In this document: piece after piece, positions 7,983-15,587 of the stretch
How positions within the stretch are numbered: position 1 is the first letter of the stretch
How the letters are laid out: every line of letters starts with the position of its first letter
Assembly: GCA_910586455.1 (NCBI GenBank)
Contig: CAJUHX010000017.1
Location: 1 to 31,206 of the forward strand
DNA: 31,206 bases
Reading direction: 5' to 3'
Source: an uncultured Muribaculaceae bacterium
GTDB taxonomy: Bacteria > Bacteroidota > Bacteroidia > Bacteroidales > Muribaculaceae
Notes under the pieces: generated by a model
Database searches by the model: none
Told to the model about the DNA's origin: nothing
Seen by the model: only the letters and a program-made list of their open reading frames with translations
Translations under genes and position numbers: made by a program

Positions 7983-8963
7983 ATGGCAGAAATAAAATGT
8001 GTAGGTATACTTACCTCCGGCGGCGACGCACCCGGTATGAACGCCGCTATCCGCGCCGTTACCCGCGCCGCTATTTTCGGAGGTCTTAAGGTAAAAGGCA
8101 TATACCGCGGTTACCGTGGTCTTATAACAGACGAAATTGTTGACTTCCGCACCCAGAATGTGTCCAATATCATACAGCAGGGCGGCACAATACTCAAGAC
8201 TGCCCGTTGTAAGGAATTCACCACTCCCGAAGGCCGTCAGCTGGCCTACGACGTACTGATGCGTCACGGCATCGACGCTCTGGTGGTGATAGGCGGCGAC
8301 GGCTCGCTTACCGGTGCCCGTGTATTTGCCAACGAATTCAATTTTCCAATCATCGGTCTGCCCGGTACAATCGACAACGACCTCTATGGCACCGATACCA
8401 CCATAGGCTATGACACAGCGCTGAACACCATCATGGAGTGTGTCGACAAAATCCGCGACACAGCCACCAGCCACGAACGCCTGTTCTTTATCGAGGTTAT
8501 GGGCCGCGACGCAGGCTTCCTGGCCCTGAACGGTGCCATTGCCTCCGGTGCCGAGGCTGCCATAATACCGGAAATCTCCACTGAGGTCGACCAGCTGGCC
8601 GAACTTATCCAGAACGGTTTCCGCAAGAGCAAGAACTCCTCGATAGTGCTTGTGGCCGAAAGCCCCGTCACCGGCGGCGCCATGGGTCTGGCCGAACGAG
8701 TTAAGAACGAATATCCCGGCTACGATGTGCGGGTGTCGATTCTTGGCCACCTGCAGCGCGGCGGCTCGCCTACAGCCCACGACCGTATTCTGGCCTCGCG
8801 CATGGGTGCCGCAGCTATCGACGCACTGCTCGAAGATCAGCGCAACGTAATGATTGGCATAAAGAACGACGAAATAGTGTACGTGCCATTCTCAAAGGCA
8901 ATAAAGAACGACAAGCCCATAAACCGCGAACTGCTCACCACCCTGCGACGCCTGTCAATCTGA
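7983..8963 (+). CDS. pfkA: ATP-dependent 6-phosphofructokinase
   Basis: It phosphorylates fructose 6-phosphate to the 1,6-bisphosphate in glycolysis. The 326-residue protein has the N-terminal phosphate loop SGGDAPGMN (12-20), GGDGS (104-108), PGTIDND (127-133) with the catalytic aspartate D131, and MGRDAG (173-178). Glycine in GGDGS, together with PGTIDND instead of PKTIDND, indicates the ATP-using rather than the pyrophosphate-using type. The stop and the xerD start share one base (TGATG), so translation of the two is likely coupled. Confidence 0.96.
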   Translation: MAEIKCVGILTSGGDAPGMNAAIRAVTRAAIFGGLKVKGIYRGYRGLITDEIVDFRTQNVSNIIQQGGTILKTARCKEFTTPEGRQLAYDVLMRHGIDALVVIGGDGSLTGARVFANEFNFPIIGLPGTIDNDLYGTDTTIGYDTALNTIMECVDKIRDTATSHERLFFIEVMGRDAGFLALNGAIASGAEAAIIPEISTEVDQLAELIQNGFRKSKNSSIVLVAESPVTGGAMGLAERVKNEYPGYDVRVSILGHLQRGGSPTAHDRILASRMGAAAIDALLEDQRNVMIGIKNDEIVYVPFSKAIKNDKPINRELLTTLRRLSI

Positions 8964-9871
8964 TGCAGGTACCCGAGGAGTTTCGCCGCTTGCGCGCCAG
9001 CTATGAGGCTTACCTGCTGCTGGAACGCGGCCTGAGCCCCAATACCCGCGACGCCTATCTGCGCGACGCCGACCGATTATGCAACTGTCTGGCTGATGTC
9101 GGCACCACCGTGCCTGATGCAGATGCCGGGCAGTTGCAGCAGTTTGTGGCCGAACTGCACGACCTGGGCATAGCTCCGCGCTCACAGGCCCGTATCATTT
9201 CGGGCATGAAATCTCTCTACCGCTTCCTGCATCTCGAGGGCATCGTCGACATTGACCCCACGCTGAAAATCGATACTCCCCGCATAGGGCGCCGTCTGCC
9301 CGACGTGCTGAGTGTCGAGGAAATCAACGCCATGGTCGAGGCTGTGGACATCGACCGCCCCGAGGGCCCGCGCAACCGTGCCATAATCGAAACTCTTTAC
9401 GGCTGCGGCCTGCGTGTGAGCGAACTGTGCAATCTCGAGATAGCCCGTGTGGACTTCGACGACGGCATTCTTGCGGTGACAGGCAAAGGCTCCAAAGAGC
9501 GAATTGTGCCCATGTCCGACGAATCGATGCGCTGGATTGGCGAGTACCGGTCGTGGCGTGCCACCCTGCCGGTGAAGCAAGGCGAGGAGCCATATCTGTT
9601 TCTTAACCGCCGCGGCCACAGACTCTCGCGGGTAATGGTTTTTTATATAGTGCGTGAACTTGCGGCTCTGGCAGGTGTTCAGAAAAGTATATCTCCGCAT
9701 ACACTGCGCCACTCGTTCGCCACCCATCTGCTCGAAGGCGGAGCCAATCTCAGGGCCATTCAGCAGATGCTGGGCCACGAAAGTATCGCCACCACCGAGA
9801 TTTATCTGCATATCGACAATACACGCCTTCGCGAAGAGATTCTGATGTATCATCCGCGAAACAGAAAATGA
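8963..9871 (+). CDS. xerD: XerC/XerD-type tyrosine recombinase
   Basis: A 302-residue site-specific recombinase with the SAM-like N-terminal core-binding domain (about 5-95) and the catalytic domain (about 115-295). The active-site set is complete: R151 in GLRVSEL, K175 in GKGSKER, H246 and R249 in PHTLRHSFATH, H272 in LGHESI, and the nucleophile Y281. Length and order match the housekeeping XerD that resolves chromosome dimers at dif with a partner Xer protein. Xer proteins of Bacteroidetes are hard to divide into XerC and XerD by eye, so the symbol is the likelier choice only. No dif-like site was found here. It overlaps pfkA by one base and the DUF4294 gene by four. Confidence 0.9.
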   Translation: MQVPEEFRRLRASYEAYLLLERGLSPNTRDAYLRDADRLCNCLADVGTTVPDADAGQLQQFVAELHDLGIAPRSQARIISGMKSLYRFLHLEGIVDIDPTLKIDTPRIGRRLPDVLSVEEINAMVEAVDIDRPEGPRNRAIIETLYGCGLRVSELCNLEIARVDFDDGILAVTGKGSKERIVPMSDESMRWIGEYRSWRATLPVKQGEEPYLFLNRRGHRLSRVMVFYIVRELAALAGVQKSISPHTLRHSFATHLLEGGANLRAIQQMLGHESIATTEIYLHIDNTRLREEILMYHPRNRK

Positions 9872-10497
9872 ACACACTCAGCCGCATATTACTGTTACTG
9901 CTGTTGCTCGGCACCGTCGCCGAGGGGTGGGGGAAACGTACGCTCGATGACCCCGGCTCGCCGGTGGAGAGCATATACCGCGGCTACACATGGCGCATCG
10001 ACGAACAGGGCGACTCCATGCTGGTGCTGTATCTGAAAGACCTGCCGGTGTATCCTGCCCGTAAATTCAAGAACAAGAAAGAAGAGAAATTTTACTGGCG
10101 CACGGTGCGCAACGTAAAACTCACGCTGCCCTACGCCAAACTGATAGCCGAAACTCTGCTGGAAACCTACGAGTATATCGAAACATTTCCCACCAAAAAA
10201 GAGCGAGAGGACTATCTGAAACAAATGGAGAAGGCTCTGTTCGAACAATATAAGCCCGTGCTGAAGCGCTTTAGCAAAACCCAGGCAAAGGTGCTGATAA
10301 AACTGATACAGCGCGAAACCAACCAGTCGAGCTACGACATCGTCAAGGCCTTTATGGGCAGTTTCCGGGCCTCGTTCTGGCAAGGCTTCGGCAAGCTGTT
10401 CGGCGTAAGCCTCAAAAGCAAATACCGGCCAGACAAGAACAAGGACGACGCCACCATCGAACGCATAGCCTCGCTGGTGGAGCGCGGCATGCTTTGA
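9868..10497 (+). CDS. DUF4294 family exported protein
   Basis: A 209-residue protein with a signal peptide (about 1-21, LLLLLLLG core). The mature part contains the family pattern YWRTVRNVKLTLPYAKLIAE (about 76-95), a charged helical stretch EREDYLKQMEKALFEQY, and KVLIKLIQRETNQSSYDIVK (about 135-154). This matches DUF4294 (PF14127), found in Bacteroidetes and of unknown function. Its ATG overlaps the xerD stop (ATGA), making it the third gene of a translationally coupled set with pfkA and xerD, although no functional link between them is known. Confidence 0.82.
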   Translation: MNTLSRILLLLLLLGTVAEGWGKRTLDDPGSPVESIYRGYTWRIDEQGDSMLVLYLKDLPVYPARKFKNKKEEKFYWRTVRNVKLTLPYAKLIAETLLETYEYIETFPTKKEREDYLKQMEKALFEQYKPVLKRFSKTQAKVLIKLIQRETNQSSYDIVKAFMGSFRASFWQGFGKLFGVSLKSKYRPDKNKDDATIERIASLVERGML

Positions 10498-10507
10498 TTG
10501 CGGGAAC

Positions 10508-10538
10508 TTGCATTAAAAACGGAAATTTCTTAACTTTG
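10508..10538 (+). promoter_or_regulatory. promoter of the metallopeptidase-ribD pair
   Basis: TTG (10508-10510), 20 bases, then TAACTTTG (10531-10538), ending 25 bases before the metallopeptidase ATG. Confidence 0.78.
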
Positions 10539-10563
10539 CAGCCTCTTAAAAAATACATATATT

Positions 10564-11436
10564 ATGAAACTCGACGGACGAAGAACAAGCAGCAACGTAA
10601 GCGACCGGCGCGGTGTATCGGGTAAGACACTCGGTGTGGGCGGCGGTATAGTGGGCGTGATTGTGGCGGCGGTAATAACACTGCTGTCAGGTGGAAATCT
10701 CGGTGATGTGCTTATGCAGGTAGGCCCTCAGCTCCTGAACCAGAATGTAAGTTACACAGGCAATTATACTCCCGATGCTGAGGATGAGCGTCTGGCTGAC
10801 CTGGCCTCGAAGGTGCTGGCGGGAACCGAAGACGTCTGGACCGATGAATTCCGCCGGCAGGGCTGGGGCGAATATCAGTGCCCCAGGTTGGTGCTGTTCA
10901 GCGGAGCCGTGCAGAGCGGCTGCGGAAACGCCACCTCGCAGACCGGTCCGTTTTACTGCAGCGCCGACCAGACGGTGTACATCGACCTGCAGTTCTTCAA
11001 GGATATGCAGCAGGATATAGGCGCCTCGGGCGACTTTGCCTACGCTTATGTGATTGCCCACGAGGTAGGCCACCACGTGCAGTATCTGCTGGGCACTCTT
11101 GGAGAGGCGCATCAGCAGATGAGCCGCCTCAGCGAAAAAGAGGCCAACAAAATTAGTGTTCGCCTTGAACTTCAGGCCGATTACTATGCCGGAGTGTGGG
11201 CGCACCGTGACAACGAAATGTTCCGGTCGATAGAGCCGGGCGATGTGGAAAACGCCATCGACGCCGCCTCGAAAATCGGCGATGACTATCTGCAGCGCAA
11301 GGCATACGGACGCGAAATGCCCGACAGTTTCAACCATGGCCGCTCCGACCAGCGTGTGCGCTGGCTGAAAAAAGGCATAACAACAGGCGACCCTCTGCAG
11401 GGCGACACATTTACCCCTTCGTATAACTCGCTGTAA
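10564..11436 (+). CDS. neutral zinc metallopeptidase, YpfJ/PF04228 family
   Basis: A 290-residue protein with a charged N-terminus (MKLDGRRTSS), one membrane helix at about 22-42 and an extracytoplasmic domain carrying the zinc motif HEVGHH (H166, E167, H170); the distal ligand is probably in the ELQADYYAG stretch near 203-211. Four cysteines (about 106, 120, 132 and 184 or nearby) may partly form disulphides. The family is widespread as putative neutral zinc metallopeptidases, substrate unknown. The stop shares one base with the ribD ATG. Confidence 0.9.
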   Translation: MKLDGRRTSSNVSDRRGVSGKTLGVGGGIVGVIVAAVITLLSGGNLGDVLMQVGPQLLNQNVSYTGNYTPDAEDERLADLASKVLAGTEDVWTDEFRRQGWGEYQCPRLVLFSGAVQSGCGNATSQTGPFYCSADQTVYIDLQFFKDMQQDIGASGDFAYAYVIAHEVGHHVQYLLGTLGEAHQQMSRLSEKEANKISVRLELQADYYAGVWAHRDNEMFRSIEPGDVENAIDAASKIGDDYLQRKAYGREMPDSFNHGRSDQRVRWLKKGITTGDPLQGDTFTPSYNSL

Positions 11437-12467
11437 TGGAAGCATCCGAACGAAAATATCTTGAACGCGCCCTCGAGCTTGCACGGCATGCCGAGGGCGT
11501 GTCGTTGCCTAATCCTATGGTCGGGGCAGTGATTGTTGACTCCGGGGGGCGTATAATAGGCGAGGGCTTTACAGCCGAGTGCGGCAAAGGCCATGCCGAG
11601 GTCAACGCGGTGGCATCGGTAAGCGAGGCCGACCGCGCCCTATTGCCGCAGTCAACCATATACGTGACCTTGGAGCCATGTTCGCATTATGGCAAGACAC
11701 CGCCGTGTGCCAAGCTACTGTGCGACATAGGCATACGCCGCGCTGTAGTCGGTACTGTCGACCCTTTTGCCAAAGTCAGCGGTCGGGGCATCGACATGCT
11801 GCGCCGTGCAGGCGTGGAAGTGGAGATGGCCCCGCAGGATTTTGCCGATAAATGCCTGTGGCTCAATCGCAGATTCTTTACCGCTCACAGCCTCAAACGC
11901 CCCTTTGTGACTCTGAAGTGGGCCCGCAGCGCCGACGGTTGGCTCGACCGCAGGCGCACTCCCTCTAACCCTCATCCGGCGGCTATAAGCACCCCTGCCG
12001 GACGTCTGGCCGTGCATCGGCTGCGCGGCTGCCACGATGCCATACTTGTGGGAAGCGGCACGGTGCTTGCCGACCGTCCGCGCCTCGACGCCCGCATTGC
12101 CGGAGGCAAGAACCCCTTGCCGGTGATACTCGATGTGCGCCGCCGGCTTGCCGAGGCCGACATCAACACAGCACGTCCGCCGCTGGTAATTGACTATGAG
12201 GCTTCGCTTGCCGACTATCTGGCTGACCTCTACGCCCGCGGTATCACCTCGGTGCTGGTGGAGGGAGGCTCCTGTACACTGCAGCGTTTTATCAATGCCG
12301 GACTATGGGACGAGGCGCGCGAGGAAATAGCGCCCGTGAACTTCGGCGACGAAGGCTGCGCACCCGCCCCCAAGCTCGCCGGTAAGCCGATACGGAGCAT
12401 GAATATAGGCCCCAATTGTGTTAATCTATATTCGCAAGAAGCGTGCCGCCACGTTAAAAACCTATAA
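11436..12467 (+). CDS. ribD: bifunctional riboflavin deaminase/reductase
   Basis: It carries out the second and third steps of riboflavin synthesis: deamination of the pyrimidine made from GTP, then NADPH-dependent reduction of the ribosyl side chain. The 343-residue protein has the deaminase domain (about 1-145) with zinc ligands H53 (HAE, with E55 as proton carrier), C82 and C91 in PCSHYGKTPPC, and the reductase domain (about 148-343) beginning PFVTLKWARSADG and containing ILVGSGTVLADRPRL and VLVEGG. No other rib genes and no FMN riboswitch are visible. The coupling to a metallopeptidase gene is by position only. Confidence 0.95.
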   Translation: MEASERKYLERALELARHAEGVSLPNPMVGAVIVDSGGRIIGEGFTAECGKGHAEVNAVASVSEADRALLPQSTIYVTLEPCSHYGKTPPCAKLLCDIGIRRAVVGTVDPFAKVSGRGIDMLRRAGVEVEMAPQDFADKCLWLNRRFFTAHSLKRPFVTLKWARSADGWLDRRRTPSNPHPAAISTPAGRLAVHRLRGCHDAILVGSGTVLADRPRLDARIAGGKNPLPVILDVRRRLAEADINTARPPLVIDYEASLADYLADLYARGITSVLVEGGSCTLQRFINAGLWDEAREEIAPVNFGDEGCAPAPKLAGKPIRSMNIGPNCVNLYSQEACRHVKNL

Positions 12468-12490
12468 AAATAGCGGTTTTAAAGCTATTT
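12468..12490 (+). terminator. weak hairpin after ribD
   Basis: AAATAGC (12468-12474) pairs with GCTATTT (12484-12490), loop nine bases. It directly follows the ribD stop, but the stem is short and AT-rich and the T-run is poor. Confidence 0.35.
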
Positions 12491-12501
12491 CACGCATATT
12501 G

Positions 12502-12533
12502 TTTGCCCACTTCCAAGCTAAATCTTAATTTTG
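12502..12533 (+). promoter_or_regulatory. promoter of the envelope-biogenesis operon
   Basis: TTTG (12502-12505), 20 bases, then TAATTTTG (12526-12533): a perfect consensus fit, 60 bases before the DUF6242 gene. No other clear promoter and no terminator was seen between here and 19419. Confidence 0.82.
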
Positions 12534-12593
12534 CAATTTGAATTGCCATGTATAAATGCGGCAATGTAACTCAAATCCGATTCTAATCATCAC

Positions 12594-14063
12594 ATGATAA
12601 AGAAATCAAACTGTCTGTCGGCGCTCCTTGCCGCATCGGCTCTGTTGGCAGCCTGTAACTCCGACTATGAGCCTGCGATTGTCACTTCCGAAAACGTGGA
12701 AGTGTCGGCTTTTTCGCTTACCGCCGACTCAAAGGTGCTGAGCAACCTTGATTCTGTCTTTTTTTCCATCGACCTGGTGAACGCACAGATTTTCAATGCC
12801 GACTCCCTGCCATACGGCACCAAGGTGAACAAACTCATACCTAAAATAACCACACAGTCGGTGTCGGTGGCTGAGCTGATAGTGCCGCGCAGCGGACTGG
12901 TGGACACTACTTACAACTATCTGACTAATTCGACCGATTCAATTGACTTCTCAAACGGCCCGGTGCGCCTGCGTCTGGTGTCGCAGTCGGGTTCGGTGGA
13001 GCGTACCTATCAGATAAAGGTGAACGTGCATCAGGTCAAGAGCGACTCGCTGGAGTGGGGCGGCGCCGCACTGTCGCGCCTGCCGGGCAGCCTTGCCGGT
13101 GTTAAAGAATCGCGTACAGTTGAGTTCAAAGGCAAATATTATACACTGCTGGGCAACGGCACAAACTACCGGATTGCCATTCAGAATAATCCGGCCGATG
13201 CTGATTATGAGGAAGTAAGTCCGATTTCGCCCATAAATACGCCTTACGCCATGAAGGTGAACAGCCTGCATGCAACCTCCGATGCAGCATACGTGCTGTC
13301 GCAGACCGGCGACCTGCTTAGCGCTGCCGACGAACACCTGAGAGAATGGAAACTCACTCAGGTTTCCGGCTGGCACGCAATTGTGGCCACCTATGCCGAT
13401 CAGGTTATAGGTTCACGACAGGACGCCGCCGGCAACTGGACTCTCGAATATTACCCCTCGGGTAAAAGTCAGGCCTTGCCCGAAGGCTTCCCCGTAAGCG
13501 GCACATCGCAGACCATAAGCTACCGCTTCGACATGTCGACCACTACCAATGTGCTGATTTTCGGAGGTCGTACAACCAAAGGCCTTTCAAACGCATGCTG
13601 GAGCTATGACGGTAAAAACTGGGCAAAACTTACCGGCAGAACAGTGATGCTGCCTGTTGAGTCGCCTGTGGTGATACCTTACTTCTCCACCCGCACCGGC
13701 GCCGACTGGGTTTCGACACGCTATTCCACACTGGTGGCCTTCGGCGGAGTCAATGCCCTGGGAGCCATAAACCGCGATGTGTATATAAGCTACGACTTCG
13801 GTGTGCAATGGATTAAAGCCGGCGAACTGATGCAACTGCCCGAATATGTGCCCGCCACTTACGGCGCATCGGCATTTGTGGTAGATCAGGAATTGTCCGC
13901 CAAGGCCCGAGGTCTGTTCGCACCCTCGCGCATCGTCAAGCCCATAACCGACTGGGAGTGCCCCTATATTTATGTGTACGGCGGATATGACGCCTCGGGC
14001 AAACTCAGCGACAATCTGTGGCGCGCTGTTATCAACCGCTTTACATTCAAGCCCATCGAGTAA
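12594..14063 (+). CDS. DUF6242-type lipoprotein with a Kelch-like C-terminal part
   Basis: A 489-residue lipoprotein: a signal peptide with lipobox LLAAC and lipidated C21. After it comes a beta-rich domain (about 25-145) resembling the N-terminal domain of the Bacteroidetes DUF6242 family, then a larger part with repeated motifs such as VLIFGGRTTKGLSNACWSYD and YIYVYGGYDASGKLSDNLWR. These look like Kelch/beta-propeller blades. The function is unknown. It is the first gene of the unit containing uppS, bamA and skp, suggesting an envelope role, although gene order alone does not prove it. The family name is from memory of the pattern. Confidence 0.78.
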   Translation: MIKKSNCLSALLAASALLAACNSDYEPAIVTSENVEVSAFSLTADSKVLSNLDSVFFSIDLVNAQIFNADSLPYGTKVNKLIPKITTQSVSVAELIVPRSGLVDTTYNYLTNSTDSIDFSNGPVRLRLVSQSGSVERTYQIKVNVHQVKSDSLEWGGAALSRLPGSLAGVKESRTVEFKGKYYTLLGNGTNYRIAIQNNPADADYEEVSPISPINTPYAMKVNSLHATSDAAYVLSQTGDLLSAADEHLREWKLTQVSGWHAIVATYADQVIGSRQDAAGNWTLEYYPSGKSQALPEGFPVSGTSQTISYRFDMSTTTNVLIFGGRTTKGLSNACWSYDGKNWAKLTGRTVMLPVESPVVIPYFSTRTGADWVSTRYSTLVAFGGVNALGAINRDVYISYDFGVQWIKAGELMQLPEYVPATYGASAFVVDQELSAKARGLFAPSRIVKPITDWECPYIYVYGGYDASGKLSDNLWRAVINRFTFKPIE

Positions 14064-14075
14064 CAGAATCCGCCC

Positions 14076-14762
14076 ATGAAGCGTCTGCTCCATATTATCT
14101 TCGCCATCATGGCCCTGGCAGCTTCGCAGCAGTCCGGGGCACAGACCGCGCCCTATAAATTCGATATAGGCGCGCAGCTGGGTATGAGCGGTTATCTGGG
14201 CGACGCCAACAGCTCGAACCTTATGAAGCATCCCGGATTCGACGGCGAGGCTTCATTCCGATACATAGCCAACGCCCGCTGGGCTGTGCGCGGTGTTTTT
14301 GCCGTGCTGGGTCTGAGCGGCAACACCGCAGATATGGCCGACGTGCTGCCCGACCAGGCGCAGTACTCCTTTACCTCGACCGTGTACGACCTTGGCGCAC
14401 GCTTCGAATTCAACTTTCTGCCATACGGAATCGGCGAAACATATAAAAGGCTGCGCCGCATATCGCCATATCTCACTCTCGGCGTGGGGGTGTGTATGTC
14501 GTCATCGGGAGGTACCACCTCGGTGGCGCCTACCATTCCCATGGGCTTTGGAGTGAAATTCAAAATAGCCGAACGCTGGAATTTAGGTGCGGAGTTCACC
14601 ATGACCAAAGCATTCGGCGACAAACTGGACGGCCCCGTGCTGAACGACCTCAACGGCATCAAAACCGCGTTCTACCGCAACACCGACTGGTTTTCGCGCC
14701 TTACCATAGGTATAAGTTATGAATTCGGCAAGCGCTGCGAAACTTGCCATTATGTAGATTAA
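14076..14762 (+). CDS. DUF6089-like outer-membrane beta-barrel protein
   Basis: A 228-residue protein with a signal peptide cleaved at about 22/23 (SGAQ). The start of the mature part (YKFDIGAQLGMSGYLGDAN) and the alternating strands, each ending in aromatics (SPYLTLGVGVCMSS, WFSRLTIGISYEFG), fit a small 8-strand-type barrel of the DUF6089 family. In Bacteroidetes such a gene commonly precedes uppS and bamA, as it does here. It starts 12 bases after the lipoprotein gene and ends four bases before uppS. Function unknown. Confidence 0.82.
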   Translation: MKRLLHIIFAIMALAASQQSGAQTAPYKFDIGAQLGMSGYLGDANSSNLMKHPGFDGEASFRYIANARWAVRGVFAVLGLSGNTADMADVLPDQAQYSFTSTVYDLGARFEFNFLPYGIGETYKRLRRISPYLTLGVGVCMSSSGGTTSVAPTIPMGFGVKFKIAERWNLGAEFTMTKAFGDKLDGPVLNDLNGIKTAFYRNTDWFSRLTIGISYEFGKRCETCHYVD

Positions 14763-14766
14763 GAGA

Positions 14767-15540
14767 ATGACCACCGACTATCGCTCACAGCTTGATCTCA
14801 GACGCATACCCGGCCATGTCGCCATAATAATGGACGGCAACGGTCGCTGGGCACGCAGCCGGGGCATGGACCGTTCAGCAGGCCATGTCGAGGGCGTGAA
14901 TACCGTGCGCCGTATCACAGAGATTGCCTCTGAAATCGGCGTGGGATATCTTACCCTCTATACTTTCTCGACTGAGAACTGGCAGCGTCCGCAGGCCGAA
15001 GTCGACATGCTGATGCACCTGATTGTGACAGCCATAGAGCGCGAAACTCCCGACCTGATAAAAAACAACGTGCGCCTGCTGATGATAGGCGACACCGGTC
15101 GTCTGCCGGCCGAGGCCCTCAACCGCCTCAGACGCTGTATGGCCGATACCGCGCACTGCACCGGACTGCGTCTGGTGCTGGCTCTGAGCTACTCGGCGCG
15201 CTGGGAGATTACTGAGGCCATACGCAGTATAGCCCTCGAGGCAGCCGACGGCTCGCTCGCGCCCGACGACATCGACGAATCTACAGTATGCAGCCATCTG
15301 ACCACCTCCGGCATGCCAGACCCCGACCTGCTTATACGTACAGGAGGCGACATGCGTATCAGTAACTTCCTGCTGTGGCAGCTGGCATACACCGAGATAT
15401 ACGTAACCGACAAATACTGGCCCGACTTCGGCAAGCAAGACTTCTGCAAGGCAATACTCGACTTCCAGAGCCGCGAGCGCCGTTTCGGCCTCACCGGCGA
15501 TCAGGTGAAACAGCAGACGCAAGGCAGCACTGAAAAATAA
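14767..15540 (+). CDS. uppS: isoprenyl transferase (undecaprenyl diphosphate synthase)
   Basis: The cis-prenyltransferase makes undecaprenyl diphosphate, the lipid carrier for peptidoglycan and O-antigen, by adding isopentenyl units to farnesyl diphosphate. The 257-residue protein has HVAIIMDGNGRWA (17-29) with the catalytic aspartate D23, YTFSTENWQRP (about 60-70), and RTGGDMRISNFLLWQ followed by YTEIY. The usual RTGGE reads RTGGD here, a conservative change at a conserved position. It stands between the DUF6089 barrel and bamA, in the order usual for Bacteroidetes. Confidence 0.96.
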   Translation: MTTDYRSQLDLRRIPGHVAIIMDGNGRWARSRGMDRSAGHVEGVNTVRRITEIASEIGVGYLTLYTFSTENWQRPQAEVDMLMHLIVTAIERETPDLIKNNVRLLMIGDTGRLPAEALNRLRRCMADTAHCTGLRLVLALSYSARWEITEAIRSIALEAADGSLAPDDIDESTVCSHLTTSGMPDPDLLIRTGGDMRISNFLLWQLAYTEIYVTDKYWPDFGKQDFCKAILDFQSRERRFGLTGDQVKQQTQGSTEK

Positions 15541-15587
15541 TTGTCAAACTCTCCAATTATATAACCCACGAACTATCATACCACATT

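Noticed and set aside
8963..9871. Integrase of a mobile element
   Set aside because: The protein is a standard-length Xer recombinase in a housekeeping operon; no attachment sites or phage genes are near.
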